DNA from: Gloeocapsopsis sp. IPPAS B-1203
GTDB lineage: Bacteria > Cyanobacteriota > Cyanobacteriia > Cyanobacteriales > Chroococcidiopsidaceae
Assembly (NCBI RefSeq): GCF_002749975.1
Contig: NZ_PEIG01000001.1
Location: forward strand, 310,001 to 374,000
Length of the DNA stretch: 64,000 nt
Reading direction: 5' to 3'
A program made the translations under genes and the position numbers. Below, piece by piece: positions 36,011-45,406 of this stretch (the first letter of the stretch is position 1; each line of letters begins with the position of its first letter). Below the pieces are notes generated by a model that saw nothing but the letters and a program-made list of their open reading frames with translations, was not told the DNA's origin and did not search any database.

Positions 36011-37402
36011 ATGGCTATTTATGGCAAGTTTCAAACCCTACGCCCTTTAAGCTTACTAGCACATTTATGTAGTAGTTACGATAGTGCTTGTTTAAAAGTA
36101 AATAGCAATACTGTTTCTTGGTTGATTTATGTAAAACAAGGCAAAATTATTTATGCCTCTCAAACAGTTGATCCTCTCGATCGTCTCGATTGTTATCTGC
36201 GACGATTCAGTTATCACACCGCTACACTCAACAGTGAAATCCGCACCAAACTTCGTTTGATGTTTGACGAAGAGTCGACACTACATCCTGAATACCAAGC
36301 AATTTGTTGGCTCGTGAATAATCAATATTTGAATCAAGCTCAAGCAGCAGCTTTGATTGAATATCTTGTTAAAGAGGTTATAGAATCATTTCTCTTAATT
36401 AAAGAAAGCACATACGAAATAAATGAAAACTATAGTCCACTATCATCTGAATTGTGTCATCTTGATCTTCAAGATATAGTTAAACACTGCCAGAATAAAT
36501 TACAAGTTTGGCAGTCTTTTGCACCTTATATTTGGTCTCCTTATCAACGTCCTTATTTATGCCATCAGTCAGGAATAAAAGAGCAACTTTCTCCAGAAAT
36601 CCAACATAAATTGAGTGCAATTCTTAAAGGTTTTAGTATTCGGCATTTAGCTGTTTTGCTGAATCAAGATGAATTACAACTAGCACGAAGTTTGTATCCT
36701 TATATCAAAATGGGGAATATTATCTTGCAAGATCCCCAACCACCATTTGAGCAGCTACCGAAAACCTATGAATCACCTACAGAAAGTCAAGCTGTGCAAC
36801 AAATACAAACTCCTGCTACAGTTGACATTGCACCTCCAGTAGCATCTATCAAAAATCACAATCGTGATGATGACAAAAATACAGTTTCTTTAACTAAAAT
36901 TACACCCAATTCACAACAACCAGTTGTTAGTCGTCGCCCTACTCAACCTATTGAGAAATTCGTAGTATCTCAAAACAACTCTGTTGAAAAATCAGCTACA
37001 CCCCCAGAAAAAATTACTAATCCTTATCCAAACAAAAATAAATTTAAAGTTGTCTGTATTGATGATAGTCAAGCAATGCTACAAGAGCTAAATCATTTCT
37101 TAGATGATGAAAATTTTGATGTTTTTACAATCAACGATCCTGTTAAAGCTCTTATGCAAGTTGTAAGGATTAAGCCTGACTTAATTCTATTGGACGTGAG
37201 AATGGCTGGTATAGATGGATATGAGTTATGTCGTCTTCTTCGTAATCATTTTTTATTTAAGAGTACTCCCATTATTATGGTGACAGGTAATACAGGAATT
37301 ATTGATCGAGTAAAAGCTAGAATTGTAGGCGCGTCTGGATATTTAACTAAACCTTTTACTCAGTCAGAACTCTTTAAAATCATCTTTCGGCACTTATCTT
37401 GA
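36011..37402 (+). CDS. pixG: PixG-like response regulator with PATAN domain
   Basis: A 463-residue protein with an N-terminal PATAN/DUF4388-type region (about 1-240; LIYVKQGKIIYASQ is a typical strand pair). A disordered Gln/Pro/Thr linker (about 250-340) follows, then a receiver domain (about 345-463) with VVCIDDS, phospho-acceptor Asp in ILLDVRMAGIDG and KPFTQSEL. The layout matches PatA/PixG CheY-like proteins that open pix/pil chemotaxis operons and act on type IV pilus motility. First gene of a five-gene operon. Confidence 0.88.
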   Translation: MAIYGKFQTLRPLSLLAHLCSSYDSACLKVNSNTVSWLIYVKQGKIIYASQTVDPLDRLDCYLRRFSYHTATLNSEIRTKLRLMFDEESTLHPEYQAICWLVNNQYLNQAQAAALIEYLVKEVIESFLLIKESTYEINENYSPLSSELCHLDLQDIVKHCQNKLQVWQSFAPYIWSPYQRPYLCHQSGIKEQLSPEIQHKLSAILKGFSIRHLAVLLNQDELQLARSLYPYIKMGNIILQDPQPPFEQLPKTYESPTESQAVQQIQTPATVDIAPPVASIKNHNRDDDKNTVSLTKITPNSQQPVVSRRPTQPIEKFVVSQNNSVEKSATPPEKITNPYPNKNKFKVVCIDDSQAMLQELNHFLDDENFDVFTINDPVKALMQVVRIKPDLILLDVRMAGIDGYELCRLLRNHFLFKSTPIIMVTGNTGIIDRVKARIVGASGYLTKPFTQSELFKIIFRHLS

Positions 37403-37448
37403 GCAGCTTTTAAATAATTGTATTATCAAGCGTTGAGGGAAATTGAAA

Positions 37449-37811
37449 GTGGCTACAATTTTGGTAGTTGAAGATACTTTATCAGAACTAGAACTAATTA
37501 GTAATTATTTACGAGAGAGTGGTTTCACTGTCATTGGTGTTACTAGTGCTAAAGAAGCTTTGAATAAAGCGATAGAACAAAAAATCGATGCAATAGTCAC
37601 AGATATTGTCATGCCAGGGATGAGTGGTTTTGAATTATGCCGTAAGCTTAAAAACAATCCAGATACAGAACAATTACCAATAATTATTTGTAGTTCTAAA
37701 GATCAAGAAATTGATCGTTTTTGGGGTATGAAACAAGGAGCAGCTGTCTATGTCACTAAACCTTTTACCCGAGAAGAGTTGGTTCGTGCTGTAAAATCTG
37801 TCGTAGCTTAA
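37449..37811 (+). CDS. pixH: PixH-like response regulator (CheY)
   Basis: A 120-residue stand-alone receiver domain: ILVVEDTLSELEL, phospho-acceptor Asp in AIVTDIVMPGMSG, signalling residue in IICSSK and TKPFTREEL. The best start is GTG at 37449 (MATILVVED), about ten bases after GAGGGA; a TTG at 37443 in the same frame is too close to that site. It lies between pixG and pixI and probably terminates or tunes the signal from the CheA-like PixL. Confidence 0.9.
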   Translation: MATILVVEDTLSELELISNYLRESGFTVIGVTSAKEALNKAIEQKIDAIVTDIVMPGMSGFELCRKLKNNPDTEQLPIIICSSKDQEIDRFWGMKQGAAVYVTKPFTREELVRAVKSVVA

Positions 37812-37815
37812 TCTT

Positions 37816-38307
37816 ATGGATATTCCTATCCTGACACCGCAATTGCATCAGCATAAAACAAGTGTAGGTGAATCTTATCTAAGATTTCAACTTAATGAGA
37901 ATACTCCAGCTGTCCTTTTAATGAAGTACGTTCAAGAAGTCTTAATTATTTCAAATGGGCGCATAACGCCTATACCTAATATGCCTGAATGCATATTAGG
38001 TTTATTTAATCGACGCAATCGCATTTTCTGGGCAATCGACTTGGCATCTATGTTAACTTCACAACCTGTTGACGCTAGTAGTCAGCAGTACCACGTTATG
38101 ATAATTCGAGTTGGGGAGATTCCACTCAGCTTAATTGTACGAGAAATTAAAGGAACAATTAGGCTAGTGTCAGATTTACAGCCTTTAGAGGAGGGTACTG
38201 CCACAATACAACCTTACCTGCAAGGATATATTTGGCAACACCAAGAGAAATTGCTTGTATTAAATGCTGAAGCAATTGTACACTCGCCCAGTTTATACAA
38301 CTACTAG
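37816..38307 (+). CDS. pixI: PixI-like CheW adaptor
   Basis: A 163-residue CheW-domain protein ([55 protein letters not shown]). It is the coupling protein between receptor PixJ and kinase PixL. It starts four bases after pixH. Confidence 0.88.
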   Translation: MDIPILTPQLHQHKTSVGESYLRFQLNENTPAVLLMKYVQEVLIISNGRITPIPNMPECILGLFNRRNRIFWAIDLASMLTSQPVDASSQQYHVMIIRVGEIPLSLIVREIKGTIRLVSDLQPLEEGTATIQPYLQGYIWQHQEKLLVLNAEAIVHSPSLYNY

Positions 38308-38344
38308 TTTTATAGTAGTCGAGCAAATACTGATTGGAGCTGAT

Positions 38345-41248
38345 ATGGCAACCCGATTTAAACAGGAACCAACAAGCAGACACAAGCACAAGAAAGCAAG
38401 TCATCTCAATAATTCTACGCACAACACTCCTCAAATGCCTAGTAGCAGTGTTCAGCATTCCCTGTCAGGGTTAGATAATCATCAGATTCCAACTCAGCAG
38501 TCGAATCAAAACTCAGTTTTCGATCAGTTAGGTTTATCTTTTTGGCGGCGGTTGAGCTTAAAGACTAAAGCAACTACACTAGCGATCGCACTCAGCACAC
38601 TTCCAATTGTAGTTCTTGGGGCGACAGCTTACTACATTACAAGTAAAACTATTACAAATAATGTCACTCAGCAACAACAAGCCCGTGCAATTGCTTTGGC
38701 GGATCAGTTCGATAATTTTATCTCACAACGCTATTTAGACATTCAAAACTTAGCACAATCGAATTTACTAAATGATCCCACAGTTCGCACATTATTTCCT
38801 ACTCAATCAAAAGAATTAAGTTTAGAGCAATATATAAAAAATAACCCTGGCTACGACAATATTGTTGTTATTAATCCTGCGGGTCAAGTTATTCTGCAAA
38901 CTGCTGGAGAAGGAATCTCCAACTATAGTAATGTAGATTACTTTCAGCAAAGTATTCAAACCAAGCGTCCAGTTGTGACGCCGCCAAGAAAGTCTTTATT
39001 AACAGGCGAGTATTCAATCTATGCAGCTGCACCTGTAATTAATACAACAACAGGAGAGGTATTCGCCGTTGTGCGATCGCGAACTCCAGTACAATATTTT
39101 AATGAAATCTTACACGCTGAAGCAAAAAACTTAGCTCAAAGTGGCAATCGTTTTGGAGTTGAAGAATATTTTGCAGTTAATGATTTGGGCAAAGTTGTTG
39201 TTGCGCCAACAGAGCATTTGGACTACATTGGCGAAGATGCTCAAGCAGTATTTCCCCGTGTTGCTCCACGCTTAATCAACAATACTTCAGTAGGTAGTCT
39301 CATCGATCGAGATCGCGTTGAGCGCCAGCAGTACTTAGTTGCTTATACTCCCATTCGGCAAATTGAAAGTCAAACTGCATTAAATTGGAGTGCAATGGTT
39401 GCACTACCGACAGCACAAGTATTCGCAGCCCGCCAGGGACTATTTTTACCCTTCTTTCTAGGAACAACAGTATTTACTATTCTTGTAGGTGCGATCGCTG
39501 CTTATTTAGTCAACCGCGCCTTACGTCCAGTCGTCAATGCATCACTAGCTGTCCAAAAACTCGGAGAAGGAAACCTCAACACAAGACTTAGCGTCCAAGG
39601 CAAAGACGAATTAGCAGTGCTAGGTTCTAATATCAACGTTATGGCGAACCAACTGCAAAGTTTGCTGCGACAGCAAGAAGAAGTGACAGAACAAGCCCAA
39701 TTGTTTGCTGATGTCACTTTTCGGATTCGCCGTTCCTTGAACGTAGACGATATTCTTAAAACAGCAGTTAAAGAAGTTAGAAAAGTTCTTAAAAGCGATC
39801 GCGTTGTTATTTATCAGTTCAACTCTGACTTAAGTGGCACTATCGTCGCTGAAGCAGTAGCACCAGGATGGACACAAGCTCTATCAGACACCATAGACGA
39901 TCCTTGTTTCAAAGATCGACACATTCAGCAATACAAAAATGGTCGCGTTCGAGCAATTGATAACATTCATCAAGCTGGTTTAACTGATTGTCACATCAAG
40001 ACTTTAGAACGATTTGAAGTTAAAGCTAATTTAGTCGCACCGATCTTAAAAGACAATCAATTATTAGGGTTGCTGATTGCTCATCAATGTGCCACAACTC
40101 GTGCTTGGCAACAGGCTGAAATTGATTTATTTACTCAGTTAGCAACTCAGATTGGATTTGCATTAGATCAAGCATATCTCCTAGAGCAAGTTGAAAAAGC
40201 TCGTGCAGTTGCCGAAGAAGTCTCTGGAGATCAGCGACAGCAAAAAGAATCACTCCAGCAACAGTTAATCGGATTACTCAGCGATGTTGAACAAGCAGCT
40301 CAAGGAAATCTGACGGTACGTGCAGAAGTTACCGCAGGAGAGATTGGTACAGTTGCTGACTTTTTTAACTCAATTATCGAAAGTTTGCGACAACTGGCGA
40401 CAAATGTCAAAACAGCGGCAAGTCAAGTCAACTTTGCTGTTGCCGAAAACCAAGGGGCAATGCATCAACTAGCAGATCAAGCCTCACAACAAGCCGAAGC
40501 GATCGCCCATAGCCTTGATTCTTTGGCGCATATGACAGATTCGATTCAAGCAGTCGCTGCTAGCGCGCACCAAGCCGCAGAAGTCACCCGCACTGCTTCT
40601 CTTACTGCCCAAGTAGGAGGAGTCGCAATGAACCACACGGTAGACAGTATTCTAAACCTACGCCAAACCGTTGCTACTACTGCAGGTAAAGTCCGACAGT
40701 TAAGTGAGTCTTCGCAACAAATTTCCAAAGTTGTTTCTTTAATTAACCAAATTGCATTGCAAACTAACGTTTTAGCTATTAACGCTAGCATAGAAGCAAA
40801 TCGTGCAGGTGAAGAAGGTAGAGGCTTTGCTTTGGTAGCAGAAGAAATTGGCGAACTGGCATCGCAATCAAGCGCAGCAACAAAAGAAATTGAACAAATT
40901 GTGGAAAATATTCAACGTGAAACTGTTGAAGTCGCCCATGCTATGGAACTTGGCACAAATCAAGTAATTGAAGGAACTAACTTAGTTGAAGATACAAAGA
41001 AAAACCTGAGGAAAATCTTTGATGGTTCGCGCCAAATCGACCAATTAGTACAATCAATTTCTCACGCCACAATTGCTCAAGCTCAGACTTCACAACAAGT
41101 CACGCAATTAATTAAAGAAATTGCCATAATTTCTGAACAAACAGCAGATTCTGCAAGACAAGTTTCAAGCTCTTTACAAGAGACGACTACTGTAACACAA
41201 CAGTTACAAGCTTCCGTTGGTGTCTTTAAAGTTGATGATGAAAGTTAA
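38345..41248 (+). CDS. pixJ: PixJ-like phototaxis receptor with cyanobacteriochrome GAF domain
   Basis: A 967-residue methyl-accepting protein. Order: short cytosolic tail, membrane helix ([21 protein letters not shown], about 73-93), extracytoplasmic Cache-like sensor, second helix (about 355-378), HAMP, GAF domain (about 455-620), a second HAMP-like segment and the MCP signalling hairpin ([20 protein letters not shown]). The GAF holds a D-X-C-F motif (DPCF, about 518-521) and a Cys-His pair (TDCHIK, about 548), the two cysteines of DXCF-type cyanobacteriochromes. That predicts a blue/green- or related light sensor. The start at ATG 38345, after GGAG, is preferred to an upstream ATG that overlaps pixI. 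Confidence 0.9.
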   Translation: MATRFKQEPTSRHKHKKASHLNNSTHNTPQMPSSSVQHSLSGLDNHQIPTQQSNQNSVFDQLGLSFWRRLSLKTKATTLAIALSTLPIVVLGATAYYITSKTITNNVTQQQQARAIALADQFDNFISQRYLDIQNLAQSNLLNDPTVRTLFPTQSKELSLEQYIKNNPGYDNIVVINPAGQVILQTAGEGISNYSNVDYFQQSIQTKRPVVTPPRKSLLTGEYSIYAAAPVINTTTGEVFAVVRSRTPVQYFNEILHAEAKNLAQSGNRFGVEEYFAVNDLGKVVVAPTEHLDYIGEDAQAVFPRVAPRLINNTSVGSLIDRDRVERQQYLVAYTPIRQIESQTALNWSAMVALPTAQVFAARQGLFLPFFLGTTVFTILVGAIAAYLVNRALRPVVNASLAVQKLGEGNLNTRLSVQGKDELAVLGSNINVMANQLQSLLRQQEEVTEQAQLFADVTFRIRRSLNVDDILKTAVKEVRKVLKSDRVVIYQFNSDLSGTIVAEAVAPGWTQALSDTIDDPCFKDRHIQQYKNGRVRAIDNIHQAGLTDCHIKTLERFEVKANLVAPILKDNQLLGLLIAHQCATTRAWQQAEIDLFTQLATQIGFALDQAYLLEQVEKARAVAEEVSGDQRQQKESLQQQLIGLLSDVEQAAQGNLTVRAEVTAGEIGTVADFFNSIIESLRQLATNVKTAASQVNFAVAENQGAMHQLADQASQQAEAIAHSLDSLAHMTDSIQAVAASAHQAAEVTRTASLTAQVGGVAMNHTVDSILNLRQTVATTAGKVRQLSESSQQISKVVSLINQIALQTNVLAINASIEANRAGEEGRGFALVAEEIGELASQSSAATKEIEQIVENIQRETVEVAHAMELGTNQVIEGTNLVEDTKKNLRKIFDGSRQIDQLVQSISHATIAQAQTSQQVTQLIKEIAIISEQTADSARQVSSSLQETTTVTQQLQASVGVFKVDDES

Positions 41249-41269
41249 ACTTTCATTAATGTTAATCAC

Positions 41270-44068
41270 ATGGTAAAGGATAAAGAACTAGAAATCCGGC
41301 TTTCGTTTCTTGAGGAAGCTCAAGACTATTTAAATACGATTGAAACCGGAGTTATGGTTGCGACAGCACAGCAAGATCGCCAACAAATGGATGCAGTACT
41401 ACGTGCTGCACATTCCATTAAAGGTGGTGCGGCAATGATGGGATTTCCTGTATTAAGCGATCTGGCTCATCGACTAGAAGATTTTTTTAAAGTCTTAAAA
41501 ACACAGCAACTATCGCTTGACGTAGAGTTAGAAAGTTTACTACTAGCAAGCGTAGGTTGCTTAAGACAAGCGATCGCAATTTATCATCAAGGCAAATCTA
41601 TTGATGAACGGTGGCAAGAAAATCACGTTACACCGATTTTTTCCCAACTACAGCAACGCTTAGGAAATGCTTCATCTATTGATAGTCCTGAGTTGATGTT
41701 GCCTGAAGATAGGCAAATGCAAACCTTAGTCTTTGAAACCGAAGTAGAAGAATATCTGCAGCGGCTAGAGAGTATTTTAGCAGATCCACAACATCCTGGA
41801 TTATTAGAAGAAACAACGGCGATCGCTCAGGATTTTGCCAGTTTAGGGCAAATGTTTCAAATTCCGGCGTTTCAAAGCTTGTGTGAATCAATTAGTCAAA
41901 ATTTAGCAGAATTTCCAGAACGTGTTGTAGAAATTGCTAGCTTAGCATTACAAGAATGGCGGCGATCGCAAGCAGCAATATTGTTGAACCAAGGCGTACC
42001 ATCAACACTTCCTACTAATATTAATCAGAGCGACTCATTAGCAACAGCACAAGCCGAAATTGAAGCTCTTCTCGATTTGCTTTCACCAGAATTAACTGAG
42101 GACAACTCTCAACTAGAATTCAATCCAACTTTAGCGCCAATTGATCCGCAACAACACTCACAAACAACAGAAAAAAAATCTCTTCATCTCGCTTCAGAAT
42201 CAACTTTAAATTCAATTGAACAAGATAAAACAGTTCGTGTTTCTGTTGATCTTCTTGAACAAATAAATGACTTATTTGGAGAACTCACAATTGAGCGAAA
42301 TGGTATCAATTTATATATAGATCGTCTCAGAAACTTAGTCAAAATTTTAGATGGTCGAGTTCACACTCTCAAAAATTTTGATACTCGCTTGTTGACAGCC
42401 TATGAAAATCACTACTCGCATGGCACTACTGCGCATACGTTTAATAACACTATAGAAGAAAATAACTTTGCTAACCGATTTACCGATGAAAGCCACGATC
42501 TGCGAGCTTTAACTGATGAGGTTATGGAAAGTATTTTCCGGATTCAAGAAGTTGCTAATGACATTAGTATTAGTATTGAAGACACTGCACAAACTGTGGG
42601 CGAACTCAATCGCACAGCAAAACAGATGCAAACCAACTTAACACAAGTGCGAATGCGTCCGTTATCAGATTTACTCGATCGCTTTCCCAGATTTTTACGC
42701 GAGCTTTCATTGCAGTACAACAAAAAAGTTGAATTAAAAATCCAAGGCGGTGAAACTTTAATTGAACGGAATATTTTAGCAGCATTAAATGATCCTTTGA
42801 CACATCTTCTACGTAATGCCTTTGATCACGGAATTGAAGATCTGCACACACGGCGATCGCATGATAAACCAGAACAAGGCACAATTGAGATTAAAGCCAC
42901 CACACGCGGAAATCAAACTTTCATTAGTGTTAGTGACGATGGTCAAGGTATTGATTTGACTAAAATTCGTGCTAAAGCACAGCAGTTAGGTTTAAATGCA
43001 CCAGCCCTCGCCAAGGCTAGTGAACAAGAACTTTTATCACTCATTTTTGAACCAGGTTTTAGCACAGCTGAGCAGGTAACAAACTTATCTGGTAGAGGTG
43101 TAGGACTTGATATTGTCTGCACTAACTTAAGAAAAATTCGTGGTGATATTAAAGTAGATACACAGTTAGGTAGCGGTACAACTTTTCATCTCAATGTACC
43201 TATAACCCTCTCTATTGCTAAAGTTATTTTAGTTGAAAGTAATAGTATGCTCATGGCATTTCCTACAGATACGATTGAGGAAATGCGCTTACTTAATTCT
43301 GAATATATTACTACAATTGAGGGCAAGGAAAAATTCAGTTGGGAAGAAAGCATAATACCTCTAATTCGCTTAGGACAATGGCTAACATTTCGTGGTGCAT
43401 ACAAAAAGTCAGACGCAGCAACAGTAGCTACTATGGGCGTTCCGACAGTGCTAAAAGTTGTCCAAGGTCATGAATTAGTAGCTGTTCAAGTAGATCGCTG
43501 CTGGGGCGAACAAGAAGTCGCCATTCGTCAAGTAGAAGGGGCGATCGCTATGCCTCCTGGATTTTCTAGCTGTACCATTTTGGGTGATGGTCGAGTTGTT
43601 CCGTTAGTCAATCCATCTGCTTTACTACAGTGGATTGCAAGTAGTCAGCAGTCGGCATTAGTACAAACAGAGACATTAGCTAATATTCAATTTCACAGTC
43701 ATAAAGATACAATATTAGTAGTAGACGACTCAATTAATGTACGTCGTTTTTTAAGTTTAGCTTTAGAAAAAGCTGGGTATCGTGTTGAAGAAGCTATTGA
43801 TGGTCAAGATGCAATTGAAAAACTTTTTAGTGGCTTACCAGTAAAAGCTGTGATTTCTGATGTTGATATGCCTCGCCTTGATGGTTACAGTTTATTAGCA
43901 CAAGTTAAATCAATTGCTAATCTCAAACAACTACCCTTCATTATATTAACTTCGCGCCAAGGACAGCGAGAGCGGCAACTTGCAACAAATTTAGGCGCAG
44001 CAGCTTATTTTTCTAAACCTTTTAATGAACAAGAATTACTCCAAACTCTACAGCATATTTTATATTAG
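41270..44068 (+). CDS. pixL: PixL-like CheA hybrid histidine kinase
   Basis: A 932-residue CheA-type kinase with a C-terminal receiver. The HPt phospho-acceptor is in AAHSIKGGAAMMGF (His about 47). A second helical HPt-like region follows (about 145-250). The dimerisation/ATPase core has the N-box HLLRNAFDHGIED, G1 VSDDGQGIDLTK and G2 GRGVGLDIV. A CheW-like domain follows (about 640-790), then a receiver (about 805-932) with VVDDSINVRRF and Asp in ISDVDMPRLDG. It transduces light signals from PixJ to PixG/PixH and type IV pili. Last gene of the operon. Confidence 0.93.
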   Translation: MVKDKELEIRLSFLEEAQDYLNTIETGVMVATAQQDRQQMDAVLRAAHSIKGGAAMMGFPVLSDLAHRLEDFFKVLKTQQLSLDVELESLLLASVGCLRQAIAIYHQGKSIDERWQENHVTPIFSQLQQRLGNASSIDSPELMLPEDRQMQTLVFETEVEEYLQRLESILADPQHPGLLEETTAIAQDFASLGQMFQIPAFQSLCESISQNLAEFPERVVEIASLALQEWRRSQAAILLNQGVPSTLPTNINQSDSLATAQAEIEALLDLLSPELTEDNSQLEFNPTLAPIDPQQHSQTTEKKSLHLASESTLNSIEQDKTVRVSVDLLEQINDLFGELTIERNGINLYIDRLRNLVKILDGRVHTLKNFDTRLLTAYENHYSHGTTAHTFNNTIEENNFANRFTDESHDLRALTDEVMESIFRIQEVANDISISIEDTAQTVGELNRTAKQMQTNLTQVRMRPLSDLLDRFPRFLRELSLQYNKKVELKIQGGETLIERNILAALNDPLTHLLRNAFDHGIEDLHTRRSHDKPEQGTIEIKATTRGNQTFISVSDDGQGIDLTKIRAKAQQLGLNAPALAKASEQELLSLIFEPGFSTAEQVTNLSGRGVGLDIVCTNLRKIRGDIKVDTQLGSGTTFHLNVPITLSIAKVILVESNSMLMAFPTDTIEEMRLLNSEYITTIEGKEKFSWEESIIPLIRLGQWLTFRGAYKKSDAATVATMGVPTVLKVVQGHELVAVQVDRCWGEQEVAIRQVEGAIAMPPGFSSCTILGDGRVVPLVNPSALLQWIASSQQSALVQTETLANIQFHSHKDTILVVDDSINVRRFLSLALEKAGYRVEEAIDGQDAIEKLFSGLPVKAVISDVDMPRLDGYSLLAQVKSIANLKQLPFIILTSRQGQRERQLATNLGAAAYFSKPFNEQELLQTLQHILY

Positions 44069-44169
44069 AAACGTAAGTAAAAATTGGTGTTGAAGAGTAT
44101 TTGTGAATCTATCTAATACAGACTGGATATTTGTGAAGACTTGGTATTAGTAACATTAACGCGATCGCC

Positions 44170-44209
44170 TTGACATCTGTTTCAGTTTTAATGAGAATAA
44201 ATTTCATTA
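44170..44209 (+). promoter_or_regulatory. Fur-box promoter of the siderophore-uptake locus
   Basis: A -35 hexamer TTGACA (44170-44175) is 17 bases from a -10-like GAGAAT (44193-44198). The -10 lies inside a 21-bp imperfect palindrome at 44189-44209. Its core TGAGAATAAATTTCA fits the 7-1-7 Fur consensus TGATAATnATTATCA at most positions. Binding would cover the -10, consistent with repression when iron is plentiful. Confidence 0.55.
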
Positions 44210-44231
44210 GAGCAATTTGACTGTCAAACTC

Positions 44232-45239
44232 ATGATCGTACTCACGAACACAGATTTCCAAGAACTTCAAGTGCAAGCTCAGCAGCAGGGTGAGACGATT
44301 TACCAGCCAACATTAGGAACTCAGATTGCTCTTCCGCAAATGCTTGGGACTGGTGGACAACACGACATTAATCTCCGTAACGGGTTAACTATTCAAATCC
44401 GCAATGGGACACTCGTGCAGCCAATCAATCTTGTACAGCAACACGACTACTCGTTTCCTCTAGTTGCCAAATTTTATCTGTCAGGCTTCTCCAGGGTGCA
44501 AACTCCGAATGTTAAAGACGTTGCAGCCGACTATGAAGAAATTAACAGCTTCAACTACCTCTATTACCTTCCTAATCTTACTGAAGTTGAACAATGGCCT
44601 GCCAATAAGGCGCTGTATGTCGTGATGCTTGTTGTCAAGCCCGAATATTTTAGCTCACTTGGTCAGGGAGACATGACTTTACCCAAGCCATTACAAAAGC
44701 TACTAGAAGGGAATCTAACTGAACGCTTTCATCAATCACTAGGCAAGACACCGCCTGCAATGAAGCAAGTGATTCAACAAATTTTGCACTGTCCTTACCA
44801 GGGTGTTATGCAGCAGCTTTATTTAGAAAGCAAAGCTCTGGAATTGTTTACATTACAATTTGCTCACTGGGCTAATCGCGATCGCTCATCTCCTCAATTA
44901 GCATTCTCATCAAATGACGTTGAGCGACTGCATCATGCTAGAGAAATCTTGCTCGAACACTTTGACAATCCCCCCTCATTACTTGAAATTGCCCAACAAG
45001 TTGGCTTGAATGACCATAAATTGAAGCAAGGGTTTCGTCATCTCTACGGCACTACCCTATTCGGCTATTTGCACGACTATCGAATGCAGCAGGCACGGCA
45101 CCTCCTCCTTAACTCGAATCTGTCAGTCGCAGGTGTTGCGGCAAGGGTTGGCTATCGCAATCCTGAAGCCTTTAGCACCGCGTTTCGGAGAAAGTTTGCT
45201 GTCAGTCCTAAAGCCTATCAACTCGGAAATTGTTACTGA
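44232..45239 (+). CDS. AraC-family regulator (PchR-like)
   Basis: A 335-residue regulator with an N-terminal sensing region (about 1-225) and C-terminal AraC double helix-turn-helix (about 235-335): HHAREILLEHFDNPPSLLEI, AQQVGLNDHKLKQGF, then AGVAARVGYRNPEAFSTAF and RKFAVSPKAYQ. Members of this PchR-like group sense ferric siderophores and activate the adjacent TonB receptor. It starts at the ATG at 44232; a TTG five codons upstream is also in frame. It lies 20 bases downstream of the Fur-box promoter and upstream of the receptor gene. Confidence 0.9.
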   Translation: MIVLTNTDFQELQVQAQQQGETIYQPTLGTQIALPQMLGTGGQHDINLRNGLTIQIRNGTLVQPINLVQQHDYSFPLVAKFYLSGFSRVQTPNVKDVAADYEEINSFNYLYYLPNLTEVEQWPANKALYVVMLVVKPEYFSSLGQGDMTLPKPLQKLLEGNLTERFHQSLGKTPPAMKQVIQQILHCPYQGVMQQLYLESKALELFTLQFAHWANRDRSSPQLAFSSNDVERLHHAREILLEHFDNPPSLLEIAQQVGLNDHKLKQGFRHLYGTTLFGYLHDYRMQQARHLLLNSNLSVAGVAARVGYRNPEAFSTAFRRKFAVSPKAYQLGNCY

Positions 45240-45406
45240 TACGTTAGATTCTGCTCTCCGTCGCACAAAGAAAAAAACTCCGTTACGCAAAGAAAAGCAG
45301 AGGCTCAACCAACTAAGATTTCCCTATTACTTTTTGCAAACAATTCTTAGTTGTCATTAGGATGTTTTTTCTGAATGGCGATCGCGCAGTGGGTGAAAAA
45401 CGGGAA

